From NCBI RefSeq assembly GCF_003050925.1, contig NZ_QAOV01000004.1, positions 372,001 through 436,000 on the forward strand: 64,000 bases of DNA, written 5' to 3'. This stretch comes from Pseudomonas sp. GV085 (GTDB lineage: Bacteria; Pseudomonadota; Gammaproteobacteria; Pseudomonadales; Pseudomonadaceae). Shown in pieces: positions 8,291 to 16,538 of the stretch. Positions within the stretch are counted from its first letter, which is position 1; every line of letters begins with the position of its first letter. The position numbers and the translations under genes were made by a program. The notes beneath the pieces were generated by a model. It was not told where the DNA came from. It did not search any database and saw nothing but the letters and a program-made list of their open reading frames with translations.

Positions 8291-9448
8291 ATGGCCGGAG
8301 CGATTTTTCCCTGGCGTGAAGGCAACCACTTCGAACTGCTGGTCGATGGTCCGCAGTTTTTCCCGCGCATGCTGGTGGCGATTGCCCGCGCCGAAGAACA
8401 GGTCGAGCTGGAGCTGTATCTGGTGGAAGCGGGCGCCTGTGCCGAAGCCATGGTCCAGGCATTGGTGCAGGCCGCCGAGCGCGGTGTGCGAGTGCGCTGC
8501 CTGTTCGATGACTATGGCAGCCTCGCCTTCACCCTGACCTCGCGTCAGCGGCTGACGGCTGCCGGCGTGGAGCTGCGTTTTTACAATCGCCTGAGCTGGC
8601 GGCGTTGGGTCGGCAACTTCTATCGCGATCACCGCAAATTGTTGCTGGTGGATCAGAGCCTGGCGGTCGTCGGCGGCACCGGTGTCACTGATGAGTTCTG
8701 GACCCCGGGGGAAGATGTCAGCGAATGGCATGAGGTGATGGTGGAAATCACCGGGCCACTGGTGCTCGACTGGCAGTTGCTGTTCGATCGTCAGTGGATT
8801 GCCAACCGCCATCGCCGCGCCTGGCGACCGGCCTCGCATTTTGGCTTGCCGCGCCTGCCGCGGGTGCCATCGATGGGCGAGGGCATGGGCCGGGTGGCCT
8901 ATGCCGACGCCCGCCAACACCGGGACATTCTGCAATCGCTGGTGCGCGCGTTGAACAGCGGCCAGCGACGAATCTGGCTGGCCACGCCGTACTTTTTGCC
9001 GACCTGGAAAGTCCGCCGTTCCCTGCGCCGGGCGGCTGCCCGGGGCATCGATGTGCGGTTGCTGCTGACCGGCCCCCGTACCGATCACCCGTCCGTGCGC
9101 TACGCCGGGCATCGTTACTACCCGCGACTGCTCAGGGCCGGGGTGAAGATCTTCGAGTACCAGCCGTGTTTCCTGCACTTGAAAATGGTCTTGATCGATG
9201 ACTGGGTGAGCATCGGCTCGTGCAACTTCGATCACTGGAATCTGCGCTTCAACCTGGAAGCCAATCTGGAAGCGCTGGACCCCGGGTTGACCCGGTCGGT
9301 GGCTGCGAGTTTCGAGCACGATTTCGCCCTGAGCCAGCAAGTCAGTCTGGAGGAGTGGAAGCGTCGGCCATTGTGGCGTCGGGTCAAGCAGCGGGTGTGG
9401 GGATGGGTGGATCGGGTGGTGGTGAATCTGCTGGATCGAAGGGGTTGA
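8291..9448 (+). CDS. Phospholipase D-superfamily cardiolipin synthase (ClsB-like)
   Basis: 385 aa with two HKD motifs. The first is HRKLLLVD (about residue 115), followed by GGTGVTDEFW. The second is HLKMVLIDDWVSIGSCNFD (about 296-315). Two HKD sites and the absence of N-terminal membrane helices match ClsB-type enzymes, which join phosphatidyl groups to make cardiolipin. Spacing of one base from the YceI gene implies co-transcription. A general PLD-type phosphodiesterase is the alternative. Confidence 0.88.
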   Translation: MAGAIFPWREGNHFELLVDGPQFFPRMLVAIARAEEQVELELYLVEAGACAEAMVQALVQAAERGVRVRCLFDDYGSLAFTLTSRQRLTAAGVELRFYNRLSWRRWVGNFYRDHRKLLLVDQSLAVVGGTGVTDEFWTPGEDVSEWHEVMVEITGPLVLDWQLLFDRQWIANRHRRAWRPASHFGLPRLPRVPSMGEGMGRVAYADARQHRDILQSLVRALNSGQRRIWLATPYFLPTWKVRRSLRRAAARGIDVRLLLTGPRTDHPSVRYAGHRYYPRLLRAGVKIFEYQPCFLHLKMVLIDDWVSIGSCNFDHWNLRFNLEANLEALDPGLTRSVAASFEHDFALSQQVSLEEWKRRPLWRRVKQRVWGWVDRVVVNLLDRRG

Positions 9449-9478
9449 ACCCGATCTTCCGAACACCCTGAAACCCCT

Positions 9479-9568
9479 GTAGGAGCTGGCTTGCCAGCGA
9501 AGGCGTCGGGTCAGTCGACACTGTGTCGAATGACAGACCGCTTTCGCTGGCAAGCCAGCTCCTACAGG
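9479..9568. repeat. REP pair, GAGCTGGCTTGCCAGCGA class
   Basis: Inverted copies of TAGGAGCTGGCTTGCCAGCG at 9479-9500 and 9542-9568. It sits between converging genes, just downstream of bglX. A second member of this class is at 39257-39337. Confidence 0.93.
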
Positions 9569-9580
9569 GGGGAGTGGGGT

Positions 9581-11872
9581 TTAGAGCAACTCAAAACTCT
9601 GCTGCGTCACGTCCTGGGAATCCAGGCCAATCTGCACGTTGAACTTGCCTGGCTCCGCCGCGTATTTGAGCTGGGAGTTGTAGAACTTCAGGTCGTCCTC
9701 GGTGATGGTGAAGTGCACGACCTTCTGTTCGCCGGCCTTGATCATCACTTTCTGGAAGTTTCTCAGCTCCTTGATCGGGCGGATCATCGAGCCGGCCACG
9801 TCCTGGATGTACAACTGCACCACGGTTTCGCCATCTCGCTTGCCGGTGTTCTTCACCGTGACGCTGGCGTCGAGCTTGCCGGTCTTGTTCAGCGTGGTCG
9901 ACGACAGGGCCATGTCGCTCAGGCTGAACTCGGTGTAGCTCAGGCCATAGCCGAACGGGTACAGGGGACCGGTGGTGTCATCGAAATATTGCGAGGTGTA
10001 GTTGCCCGGTTTGCCCGGGGTGAACGGCCGGCCAATGGTCAGGTGGTTGTAGTAGGTCGGAATCTGGCCGACCGAGCGCGGGATACTGATCGGCAGTTTG
10101 CCCGACGGGTTGTAGTCGCCGAACAGCACGTCGGCGATGGCGTTGCCGCCCTCGGTGCCGGTGAACCAGGTTTCCAGGATCGCGTCCGCCTGTTCTTTCT
10201 CTTCGAGGATCGTCAGTGGACGGCCGTTCATCAACACCAGTACCAGCGGCTTGCCGGTGGCTTTCAGGGCTCGGATCAACTCGCGCTGGTTTTCCGGGAT
10301 GTTCAGATCGGTGCGGCTCGACGATTCGTGGGACATGCCACGGGACTCTCCGACGGCAGCAACCACTACGTCAGCGTCCTTGGCGGCTTTCACCGCTTCG
10401 TCGATCAGCACGTTCGCCGGGCGAGGGTCATCCACCACTTCCGGGGCGTCGAAGTTGAGGAAGTTCAGGTAACCGAGGATTTTCGGGTCGCTGGTGATGT
10501 TGGCGCCACGGGCGTAGATCAGTGTCGATTTGTCGCCCAGGGCGTTGGTCATGCCGTCGAACAGGGTCACCGACTGCGCCGGCTTACCGGCGGCAGCCCA
10601 ACTGCCCATCATGTCGATGGGCGCCTTGGCCAGCGGGCCGACCAGGGCGATTTTCGCGGTCTTCTTCAGTGGCAGGGTTGCGTTGCGGTTTTTCAACAGC
10701 ACCTGGCCGCGGCGTGCCACATCACGGGCCTCGGCGCGGTGCAGGCGGCTGTCGGCGTAGGTGTCGACCGGATCGTCCTCGGCCTTGCCGATGCGCAGGT
10801 ACGGGTCCTTGAACAGGCCCATGTCGTACTTGGCGCCGAGCACCGCACGCACGGCGTTGTCGATGTCGCTCTGCTGGATCTCGCCGGCCTTCAGCAGCCC
10901 TGGCAGCTCTTTGCCGTAGAGGGTGTCGTTCATGCTCATGTGGATGCCGGCCTTGATCGCCAGCTTCGCCGCTTCGCGACCGTCGGCGGCAACGCCGTGC
11001 TTGATCAGCTCGAAGATCGCCCCGTGGTCGCTGACCGCCAGGCCCTTGAAGCCCCACTGCTTGCGCAGCAGGTCGTTCATCAGCCAGGTGTTGGCGGTGG
11101 CCGGCACGCCGTTGATCGAGTTCAGCGCGACCATGACCCCGCCAGCGCCGGCATCGATGGCTGCGCGGTACGGTGGCAGATAGTCCTGGTACATCTTGAC
11201 CGGGCTCATGTCGACGATGTTGTAGTCGCGGCCACCCTCGACCGCGCCATACAGGGCGAAGTGCTTGACGCTGGCCATGATGCTGTCGGCCGCGTTGGCA
11301 CCCGTGCCCTGGAACGCCTTGACCATCACGCCGGCAATGCGCGACACCAGGTAGGTGTCTTCGCCGAAGCCTTCGGAAGTACGGCCCCAGCGCGGGTCGC
11401 GAGAGATGTCGACCATCGGCGCGAAGGTGATGTCGAGGCTGTCAGCCGCGGCTTCCTTGGCGGCAATGCGCCCGGACAGGCCGATGGCGTCCATGTCCCA
11501 GCTCGAGGCCAGGGCTAGCGGGATCGGGAAAATGGTGCGGTGGCCGTGGATCACGTCGTAGGCGAAGAACATCGGGATCTTCAGACGGCTGCGCATGGCC
11601 GCGTCCTGCATCGGCCGGTTTTCCGGACGGGTGATCGAGTTGAACGTACCGCCGATGTTGCCCGCCGCGATTTCCTTGCGGATCATTTCGCGCGGCATTT
11701 CCGGGCCGATGCTGATCAGGCGCAACTGGCCGATTTTTTCATCGAGGGTCATTTGCTTCATCAGGTTGCTGACGAAGGCTTCCTTGTTCTCCAAGGGTGC
11801 GGGGGTCGTGGCGGCCAATACGTTATGACTGGCCAGGCTGACGAACAGGCCCAGCAAACACAGCTTCTTCAT
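9581..11872 (-). CDS. bglX: Periplasmic beta-glucosidase, glycoside hydrolase family 3
   Basis: Cleaves terminal beta-D-glucosyl residues in the periplasm. At 763 aa it matches E. coli BglX (765). ATG at 11872 starts a signal peptide (MKKLCLLGLFVSLASHNVLA); the upstream open frame is rejected. Domain order is GH3 N-terminal barrel, with the nucleophile region KGLAVSDHGA, then GH3 C-terminal sandwich and a fibronectin III-like domain (about 680-750) with the family's PLYPFGYGLSYT block. It is a single-gene unit. Confidence 0.95.
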   Translation of the reverse strand: MKKLCLLGLFVSLASHNVLAATTPAPLENKEAFVSNLMKQMTLDEKIGQLRLISIGPEMPREMIRKEIAAGNIGGTFNSITRPENRPMQDAAMRSRLKIPMFFAYDVIHGHRTIFPIPLALASSWDMDAIGLSGRIAAKEAAADSLDITFAPMVDISRDPRWGRTSEGFGEDTYLVSRIAGVMVKAFQGTGANAADSIMASVKHFALYGAVEGGRDYNIVDMSPVKMYQDYLPPYRAAIDAGAGGVMVALNSINGVPATANTWLMNDLLRKQWGFKGLAVSDHGAIFELIKHGVAADGREAAKLAIKAGIHMSMNDTLYGKELPGLLKAGEIQQSDIDNAVRAVLGAKYDMGLFKDPYLRIGKAEDDPVDTYADSRLHRAEARDVARRGQVLLKNRNATLPLKKTAKIALVGPLAKAPIDMMGSWAAAGKPAQSVTLFDGMTNALGDKSTLIYARGANITSDPKILGYLNFLNFDAPEVVDDPRPANVLIDEAVKAAKDADVVVAAVGESRGMSHESSSRTDLNIPENQRELIRALKATGKPLVLVLMNGRPLTILEEKEQADAILETWFTGTEGGNAIADVLFGDYNPSGKLPISIPRSVGQIPTYYNHLTIGRPFTPGKPGNYTSQYFDDTTGPLYPFGYGLSYTEFSLSDMALSSTTLNKTGKLDASVTVKNTGKRDGETVVQLYIQDVAGSMIRPIKELRNFQKVMIKAGEQKVVHFTITEDDLKFYNSQLKYAAEPGKFNVQIGLDSQDVTQQSFELL

Positions 11873-12134
11873 GAATAGTTTTCTCAAGGGCCCAAACGGC
11901 GATGTACACGCCGGCCAGCCAAAATTTAGGGAGCGTCTATTGTTGTTCGGGCGCCGGCTCAAAAAACCAGAGCCAGGATACGACCGCAAGATGGCGGATG
12001 CGGTTTCGCGCAGGGCCTCTTTTTAGCCCATCGGCCCGTTGCAATCCAGAGGCGCGGGCGATTATGCCCCAAAGCCGGCTCAGTAGGTTTTACGGTCGGT
12101 CTTTTCATGACATGTACAAGGGAGCGTCAACCTG
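11873..12134. other. Intergenic region between bglX and lemA
   Basis: 262 bases in the divergent gap. An AAGGGAGCG ribosome-binding site lies before lemA. It should hold both promoters, but no clear operator, repeat or RNA is seen. Confidence 0.5.
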
Positions 12135-12740
12135 ATGAATGTAAGTCCAACCTACCGTTCGCGCCTGCAGGTCGCCACGCTACTGATGCTGGCCACGCTG
12201 CTGACCGCCTGCGGTATCAACAATATCCCGACCCTCGACGAACAGGCCAAGGCCGCCTGGGGCCAGGTGCAGAACCAGTATCAGCGCCGTGCCGACCTGA
12301 TTCCCAATCTGGTGGAAACCGTCAAGGGGTACGCCAAACATGAGGAACAGACCCTGACCGCGGTGATTGAAGCGCGAGCCAAGGCCACGTCGATCCAGGT
12401 GGATGCCTCGACCCTCGACAACCCGGAAAAACTCAAGCAGTACCAGCAGGCTCAGGATCAGCTCAGTGGCGCCTTGAGTCGTTTGATGGTGGTCTCCGAG
12501 CGATATCCGGACCTGAAGGCCAACCAGAACTTCCTCGCCCTGCAATCGCAGCTGGAAGGTACCGAAAACCGGATCAGCGTGGCCCGGCGCGATTTCATCC
12601 TGGCGGTGCAGAAATACAACACCGAGATCCGCACGTTCCCTGGTCGCCTGTGGCACAGCGTGATGTACAGCAACCTGCCGGTGCGCGAGACCTTCGAAGC
12701 CACACCGGGGTCGGAAAAGGCTCCCGAGGTCAAATTCTGA
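12135..12740 (+). CDS. LemA-family lipoprotein
   Basis: 201 aa. The N-terminus is a lipoprotein signal ending LLTACG, so it is probably anchored in the envelope facing the periplasm. The LemA core follows: EQAKAAWGQVQNQYQRRADLIPNLV is seen across about 37-62, then long helices and the ending region RTFPGRLWH. It heads a three-gene operon with two TPM-domain proteins, an arrangement found in many bacteria. The biochemical role of LemA is not established. Confidence 0.92.
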   Translation: MNVSPTYRSRLQVATLLMLATLLTACGINNIPTLDEQAKAAWGQVQNQYQRRADLIPNLVETVKGYAKHEEQTLTAVIEARAKATSIQVDASTLDNPEKLKQYQQAQDQLSGALSRLMVVSERYPDLKANQNFLALQSQLEGTENRISVARRDFILAVQKYNTEIRTFPGRLWHSVMYSNLPVRETFEATPGSEKAPEVKF

Positions 12741-12777
12741 ACAGCGGTCATCGGCGTCACTACGCAAGAGGTTGCCA

Positions 12778-13533
12778 ATGCATGTGTTGAAAGCAGGCCT
12801 GTTGCTGTTGTTGTGGGTGGTGGCGATCACGGCCCGGGCCGAGCTGAGTTTCCCGGCGCTGACCGGACGGGTGGTCGACAACGCGCAGATGATCGAGCCA
12901 TCGGTGCGCGAGCAACTCACCCGGCAACTTCAGGCCCATGAGCAAGCCACCGGCGAGCAGCTTGTGGTAGTGACTTTGCCGGATTTGCAAGGCACCGACA
13001 TCGCCGACTTCGGTTACCGGCTCGGCCGCCACTGGGGCATCGGACAGAAGGACAAGAACAACGGCGCCTTGCTGATCGTCGCCCGTGACGAGCGTAAACT
13101 TCGCATCGAAGTCGGCTACGGCCTGGAGGATCGCCTGACCGATGCCCAGAGTTCGGTGATCATCAACCAGGTCATCACCCCGGCGTTCAAGACCGGCAAC
13201 TTCAGCAAGGGCATCAGTGACGGCGTGGCGGCGATGCTGCTGGTGTTGGGCGGCAACCCCTTGGACGAACCCTCCACGGCGTATGAATCCAGAGGCGATC
13301 CGGGGGACGATTTCGTTTCGCGCCACCCCGGGTTGTTCGTGTTTTTGCTGATGTTGTTCATCCTGACTGTTTTTGTGTGCCAGATGCTCGGTATCCTTCC
13401 TGTCGGCCGGGGCGGCTCCGGTGGATCCGGGGGCGGCTTCGGCGGTGGTGGATTTGGCGGCGGCGGTGGAGGTGGAGGCTTCAGCGGCGGCGGGGGCAGT
13501 TTCGGCGGGGGCGGTTCGTCCGGCGGCTGGTGA
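12778..13533 (+). CDS. TPM-domain (YgcG-like) exported membrane protein with Gly-rich tail
   Basis: 251 aa, with a signal peptide (about 1-21), the TPM/DUF477 domain (about 25-150; VVDNAQMIEP, IGQKDKNNGALLIVARDERKLRIEVGYG in two adjacent stretches), one membrane helix (about 182-205) and a C-terminal tail made almost only of Gly, Ser and Phe. ATG at 12778 follows AAGAGG. TPM domains act in thylakoid assembly factors of plants; the bacterial role is unclear. It follows lemA by 37 bases and is followed after 28 bases by a second TPM protein. Confidence 0.9.
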   Translation: MHVLKAGLLLLLWVVAITARAELSFPALTGRVVDNAQMIEPSVREQLTRQLQAHEQATGEQLVVVTLPDLQGTDIADFGYRLGRHWGIGQKDKNNGALLIVARDERKLRIEVGYGLEDRLTDAQSSVIINQVITPAFKTGNFSKGISDGVAAMLLVLGGNPLDEPSTAYESRGDPGDDFVSRHPGLFVFLLMLFILTVFVCQMLGILPVGRGGSGGSGGGFGGGGFGGGGGGGGFSGGGGSFGGGGSSGGW

Positions 13534-13561
13534 TAATAATAACGAGCAGGCAATTCACGAC

Positions 13562-14179
13562 ATGGCATTACTGACTGAACACGAACAACGCAAAGTCGCC
13601 GAGGCCATTGCCCGGGTCGAGCGCGATACTGACGCGGAACTGGTGACCGTGCTCGCGGCCCGCGCCGATGACTATGTGTACATCCCGTTGCTGTGGGCCA
13701 GCCTGCTGGCGCTGCTGGTGCCGGGCATCGTGCATTACCTCACCGGTTGGCTGACCCTGCACAGCCTGCTGATGGTGCAATGGGCGCTCTTCATTGTGCT
13801 GTGCCTGGTGTTCCGTCTGCCGAAAGTCACCACCCATCTGATCCCGCGCTCGGTGCGCCACTGGCGCGCCTCGAACCTGGCGCGCCGGCAATTCCTGGAG
13901 CAGAACCTGCACCACACCGAGGGCAGCACTGGCGTGCTGATTTTCGTTTCCGAAGCCGAGCGTTACGTGGAGATCCTGGTGGATGAAGGGATTTCCAGTC
14001 GCCTGGACAACAAGAACTGGGACGCCATCGTCGCCACATTCACCCAGCAGGTGAAGCAGGGGCAGACGCTGCAAGGGTTTGTCAGCTGCATCGAAGCCTG
14101 CGGCGAGCTACTCAAGGTGCATGTGCCAGTGACCCATGTACGCAATGAGTTGCCGAACCGGTTGGTGGTGCTCGGCTAA
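13562..14179 (+). CDS. TPM-domain membrane protein, second of the pair
   Basis: 205 aa without a signal peptide. Residues 1-35 form a charged helix-rich lead (LTEHEQRKVAEAIARVE), two membrane helices follow (about 40-60 and 65-85), then the TPM fold (GSTGVLIFVSEAERYVEILVD and onward). It is the shorter partner usual in lemA-TPM-TPM operons. A topology with the TPM domain on one face of the inner membrane is inferred. Confidence 0.87.
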   Translation: MALLTEHEQRKVAEAIARVERDTDAELVTVLAARADDYVYIPLLWASLLALLVPGIVHYLTGWLTLHSLLMVQWALFIVLCLVFRLPKVTTHLIPRSVRHWRASNLARRQFLEQNLHHTEGSTGVLIFVSEAERYVEILVDEGISSRLDNKNWDAIVATFTQQVKQGQTLQGFVSCIEACGELLKVHVPVTHVRNELPNRLVVLG

Positions 14180-14309
14180 GTCTTGCCATGGCGTTGTGTA
14201 GCGCCCATCGCTACAACTCCCGTCGATTGTCCGGGTTCGGCCTGATCGTCAGTATTTCTCTCTAACAGTGGACGCCCAGCGACGGGTGTTCCCGCGAAGA
14301 GGGATTCTT

Positions 14310-14612
14310 ATGACAACCCAACAATCGAATGACTCTTTGGCACGGGTGGCGCCCGGCGCAGAGGCAAGTACACCAACGGCGAAGCTGACGGCGAAAGAAA
14401 CACAAATCCTGATGTGGTGTTTCAAGGGCAAGACTTCCTGGGAAATCGCCAGGATCGAGAATTGCGCGGAATCTACCGTCAATTTTCACTTCGCCAATAT
14501 TCGCCGAAAGTTCGACGTCAGCTCTCGCAGTTCCGCCCTGCTCAAGGCGATCGAGTCGGGAGCGATCATCGTGGATTCGGTCGTTGCGCGAGGTGCGCAT
14601 GAGCCTGACTGA
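14310..14612 (+). CDS. LuxR-type (GerE) HTH-only regulator
   Basis: 100 aa with a single C-terminal LuxR/GerE DNA-binding domain: LTAKETQILMWCFKGKTSWEIARI and ESTVNFHFANIRRKFDVSSR in two pieces. There is no autoinducer or receiver domain. ATG at 14310 follows GAAGAGGG. It overlaps the holin-like gene by 14 bases, so the two are coupled. It lies at the left end of a small phage-like island, and control of that island is inferred. Confidence 0.85.
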   Translation: MTTQQSNDSLARVAPGAEASTPTAKLTAKETQILMWCFKGKTSWEIARIENCAESTVNFHFANIRRKFDVSSRSSALLKAIESGAIIVDSVVARGAHEPD

Positions 14613-14955
14613 TTCGACCTACAACGGTATCAGTGGGCTCATGTTGGGAATGGGGATTGCATCGCTGCCAGTGGTTGATGGCGAGGTACTGTTCGGTGCA
14701 ATGCTCGGCGCGTGGCTGGTCACAACCACTCGCACTGACTTCAAGGCCTGGCAGCGCATCGGTTCCTGGTTGCTGTCTGCAGGTGTCGGTTACCTCTTCA
14801 CGCCTGTCGCACATCCGCTGGTGCCTTTTCTGACCGCAGGCGTGACAGCCTTTCTTTGCGCACTGGTTGTTATTCCTATCAGCATCAAGCTCATGCAATG
14901 GATCGATAGCGTCGGTATCGGCGAAATCATTCGACACCTGCGAGGGCGAAGATGA
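14599..14955 (+). CDS. Holin-like small membrane protein (phage-type)
   Basis: 118 aa, with about three hydrophobic segments (about 12-40, 55-75, 77-100) and a basic C-terminal tail (HLRGRR). This size and layout fit phage/tailocin holins that permeabilise the inner membrane for lysis. The start ATG at 14599 lies inside the LuxR-type gene; a TTG at 14584 is an alternative. No endolysin gene is beside it. The holin call rests on topology and neighbours, not on a signature residue. Confidence 0.65.
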   Translation: MSLTDSTYNGISGLMLGMGIASLPVVDGEVLFGAMLGAWLVTTTRTDFKAWQRIGSWLLSAGVGYLFTPVAHPLVPFLTAGVTAFLCALVVIPISIKLMQWIDSVGIGEIIRHLRGRR

Positions 14956-15036
14956 GGGTCCGTGAATGGGTTGCTCTGGTGTGGGTGGCGGGCGCGGCAT
15001 GTCTTGAAGCAATGAAACTTCGGATTACATGGGTCA

Positions 15037-15462
15037 TCAAGTTTCATTCGAAGGTTTAAGTGTTGCCAGAATGGAGGCCATTTCGCAAAGCCTGAGTTCC
15101 ATATCACGCAGTCGCTGCTTTTCCACGAGTGCGTTTTGTATCGCGCAGCGATCATCTTCGTCGAGCAATCGCCAGAGCGTGAGAATGGTGTTTTCCCGTG
15201 TTGTGCTTTCCTGATTGGCTTCCGAAGAATTAGTAACTGTTTGTCTCAAAATCGGACCTTCGCCCAGCAGCAACCAGTCAAGGGAGATACCCCGAGTTTG
15301 AGCAATTTCTACGCATAATGAGTACGGCGTGCTGTCACGGCCTTTCCAGCTACTAAGGGTTTGCGGGCTGATCTTTAGCGCCGAAGATAAAGAAATATCG
15401 GTTTTAGTACCTGTAACTTGCTTTAAACGAGCCAGAACAGCTTGTGATTTTTTGCTACGCAA
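15037..15462 (-). CDS. CI-like phage repressor, HTH domain only
   Basis: 141 aa. The N-terminal helix-turn-helix (about 20-60; SSALKISPQTLSSWKGRDSTP) followed by LCVEIAQTRGISLDWLLLGEGP is the typical phage CI repressor N-domain. The S24 autocleavage domain of PrtR/LexA-like repressors is absent; instead there is a C-terminal helical segment. The start is TTG at 15462 with GGAAGAGG six bases upstream; no ATG fits. It faces away from the Ogr-like gene, as in a phage switch region. Confidence 0.8.
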   Translation of the reverse strand: MRSKKSQAVLARLKQVTGTKTDISLSSALKISPQTLSSWKGRDSTPYSLCVEIAQTRGISLDWLLLGEGPILRQTVTNSSEANQESTTRENTILTLWRLLDEDDRCAIQNALVEKQRLRDMELRLCEMASILATLKPSNET

Positions 15463-15553
15463 TTTGAGCCTCTTCCTTTTGACATATGCTTTTTGAGTGC
15501 CTAATTTATGCGTAATGAGTACTTTTTTTCTTGTAACTAATCAATCATCAAAG
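15463..15553. promoter_or_regulatory. Divergent phage-type switch region
   Basis: An AT-rich gap between the CI-like gene and the rightward genes. It contains GCGTAATGAGTAC at 15510-15522, and a near-copy CGCATAATGAGTAC lies inside the CI gene at 15312-15325. Such a pair could be repressor sites, but two copies are weak evidence. Confidence 0.4.
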
Positions 15554-15766
15554 ATGAGTCAGAAGAATACGATGTCGAAACTTCCTAATGCTATCAGGGT
15601 GATTTCCTACGAGCATGGCTCGAACCCATTACGCGTCTGCCCGATGCACTTCCTTATGTCTGGCAGACACTGTTCGCAAGACCGGAGCGCCGCGATGAAA
15701 CTCTCAAGCAGTATTGCGTTTGATCAGGTTGATTGCCACCCAATGACCGTCGGGAATCAAGCATGA
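15554..15766 (+). CDS. Small hypothetical protein of the phage-like island
   Basis: 70 aa from ATG at 15554 (a second ATG at 15572 has AGAAG upstream). The stop overlaps the ATG of the Ogr/Delta-like gene (ATGA), which is the main reason to think it is translated. The middle, RVCPMHFLMSGRHCSQDRSAA, resembles a phage-type small regulator at most vaguely. I do not recognise a family. Confidence 0.5.
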   Translation: MSQKNTMSKLPNAIRVISYEHGSNPLRVCPMHFLMSGRHCSQDRSAAMKLSSSIAFDQVDCHPMTVGNQA

Positions 15767-16041
15767 GTACCTATAAAATGGTGTGCCCGCACTGCTTGAA
15801 CAGGATGCGCATCCGCACCAGCGAAGGCCGACATATTTTCCTGCGGGTGGCGTATCTGCAATGCACGTCGGAAGCTTGCGGTTGGTCCGTGCGTGCCGAA
15901 TTTGAAATGACCCATGAACTTTCGCCCAGTGGCATGCCCAATCCGGCCGTACGCCTGCCTTGCGCCGGCCCCGATTTGCGTCGTGCCGCCCGGCCCGTAG
16001 CAGTCAGTCCTGCCACCACAGACGTGCCGCAGGAGACGTGA
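15763..16041 (+). CDS. Ogr/Delta-like zinc-finger protein
   Basis: 92 aa. The zinc-finger cysteines are CPHC (about 7-10) and CTSEAC (about 32-37), with the RIRTSEGR and RVAYLQC spacing of P2 Ogr/P4 Delta late-gene activators. Those proteins recruit RNA polymerase to phage late promoters. No late structural genes are near, so this is either a remnant or acts in trans on a phage or tailocin elsewhere (inference). Confidence 0.78.
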   Translation: MSTYKMVCPHCLNRMRIRTSEGRHIFLRVAYLQCTSEACGWSVRAEFEMTHELSPSGMPNPAVRLPCAGPDLRRAARPVAVSPATTDVPQET

Positions 16042-16043
16042 GC

Positions 16044-16406
16044 ATGAAGGTCATCGATGAAAATGCAGATATGAATGAGGAACTATTGGCTATAGCCCAG
16101 GCGTTTCTGGGACGCCATGAAAGTGAAGGGGGGAACGATGATCAAGTCCTGTTTTGTCGCGCGGTGAAGCATCTGCAGAATCTGGATGTACCGATGTACC
16201 TGGCGGAAAGGCTGGTTAGCCGTGCCTACGGCGTACTCAAGTCGTGCGACGACCGGCGGCGCCTGGATATCGAGGCAAGTTCCGAAACGGTCGCCGTGGT
16301 GACTGACCCTGCCAATGGCCTGACGTGGGCGGTGCCAGTGGGGCTGATCGTCAAACACATCATCAACTCGCCGAACAACCGCAGGCTTCGCCTGGTGGAA
16401 CCCTGA
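16044..16406 (+). CDS. Hypothetical protein following the Ogr-like gene
   Basis: 120 aa, starting two bases after the previous stop with AGGAGACGTG upstream, so clearly in the same operon. It is acidic at the N-terminus, helical in the first two thirds and ends RLRLVEP. No motif was recognised. By position it belongs to the phage-like island. Confidence 0.65.
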   Translation: MKVIDENADMNEELLAIAQAFLGRHESEGGNDDQVLFCRAVKHLQNLDVPMYLAERLVSRAYGVLKSCDDRRRLDIEASSETVAVVTDPANGLTWAVPVGLIVKHIINSPNNRRLRLVEP

Positions 16407-16538
16407 GTTTTCAGCGGTGGTATTGAGGTCCTGGGCACCATGACTGGGACCTGCCGCAAAATAACCCCGTGCCCAAAGTCTTCGTCCCCCTTAAAATACC
16501 GGCATTCTCCGATTTGCATCGCCTGAGGCCGTTTTTCC

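Noticed and set aside
9491..11518. Very long open frame (675 codons) opposite bglX
   Set aside because: It is the antisense shadow of a GC-rich gene; composition is low-complexity (Val/Gln/His/Arg) and starts inside a REP pair, while the minus frame is a full-length beta-glucosidase.
14190..14222. Hairpin TGTAGCG/CGCTACA after the TPM operon as a terminator
   Set aside because: The stem is short and no T-run follows; termination there could not be supported.
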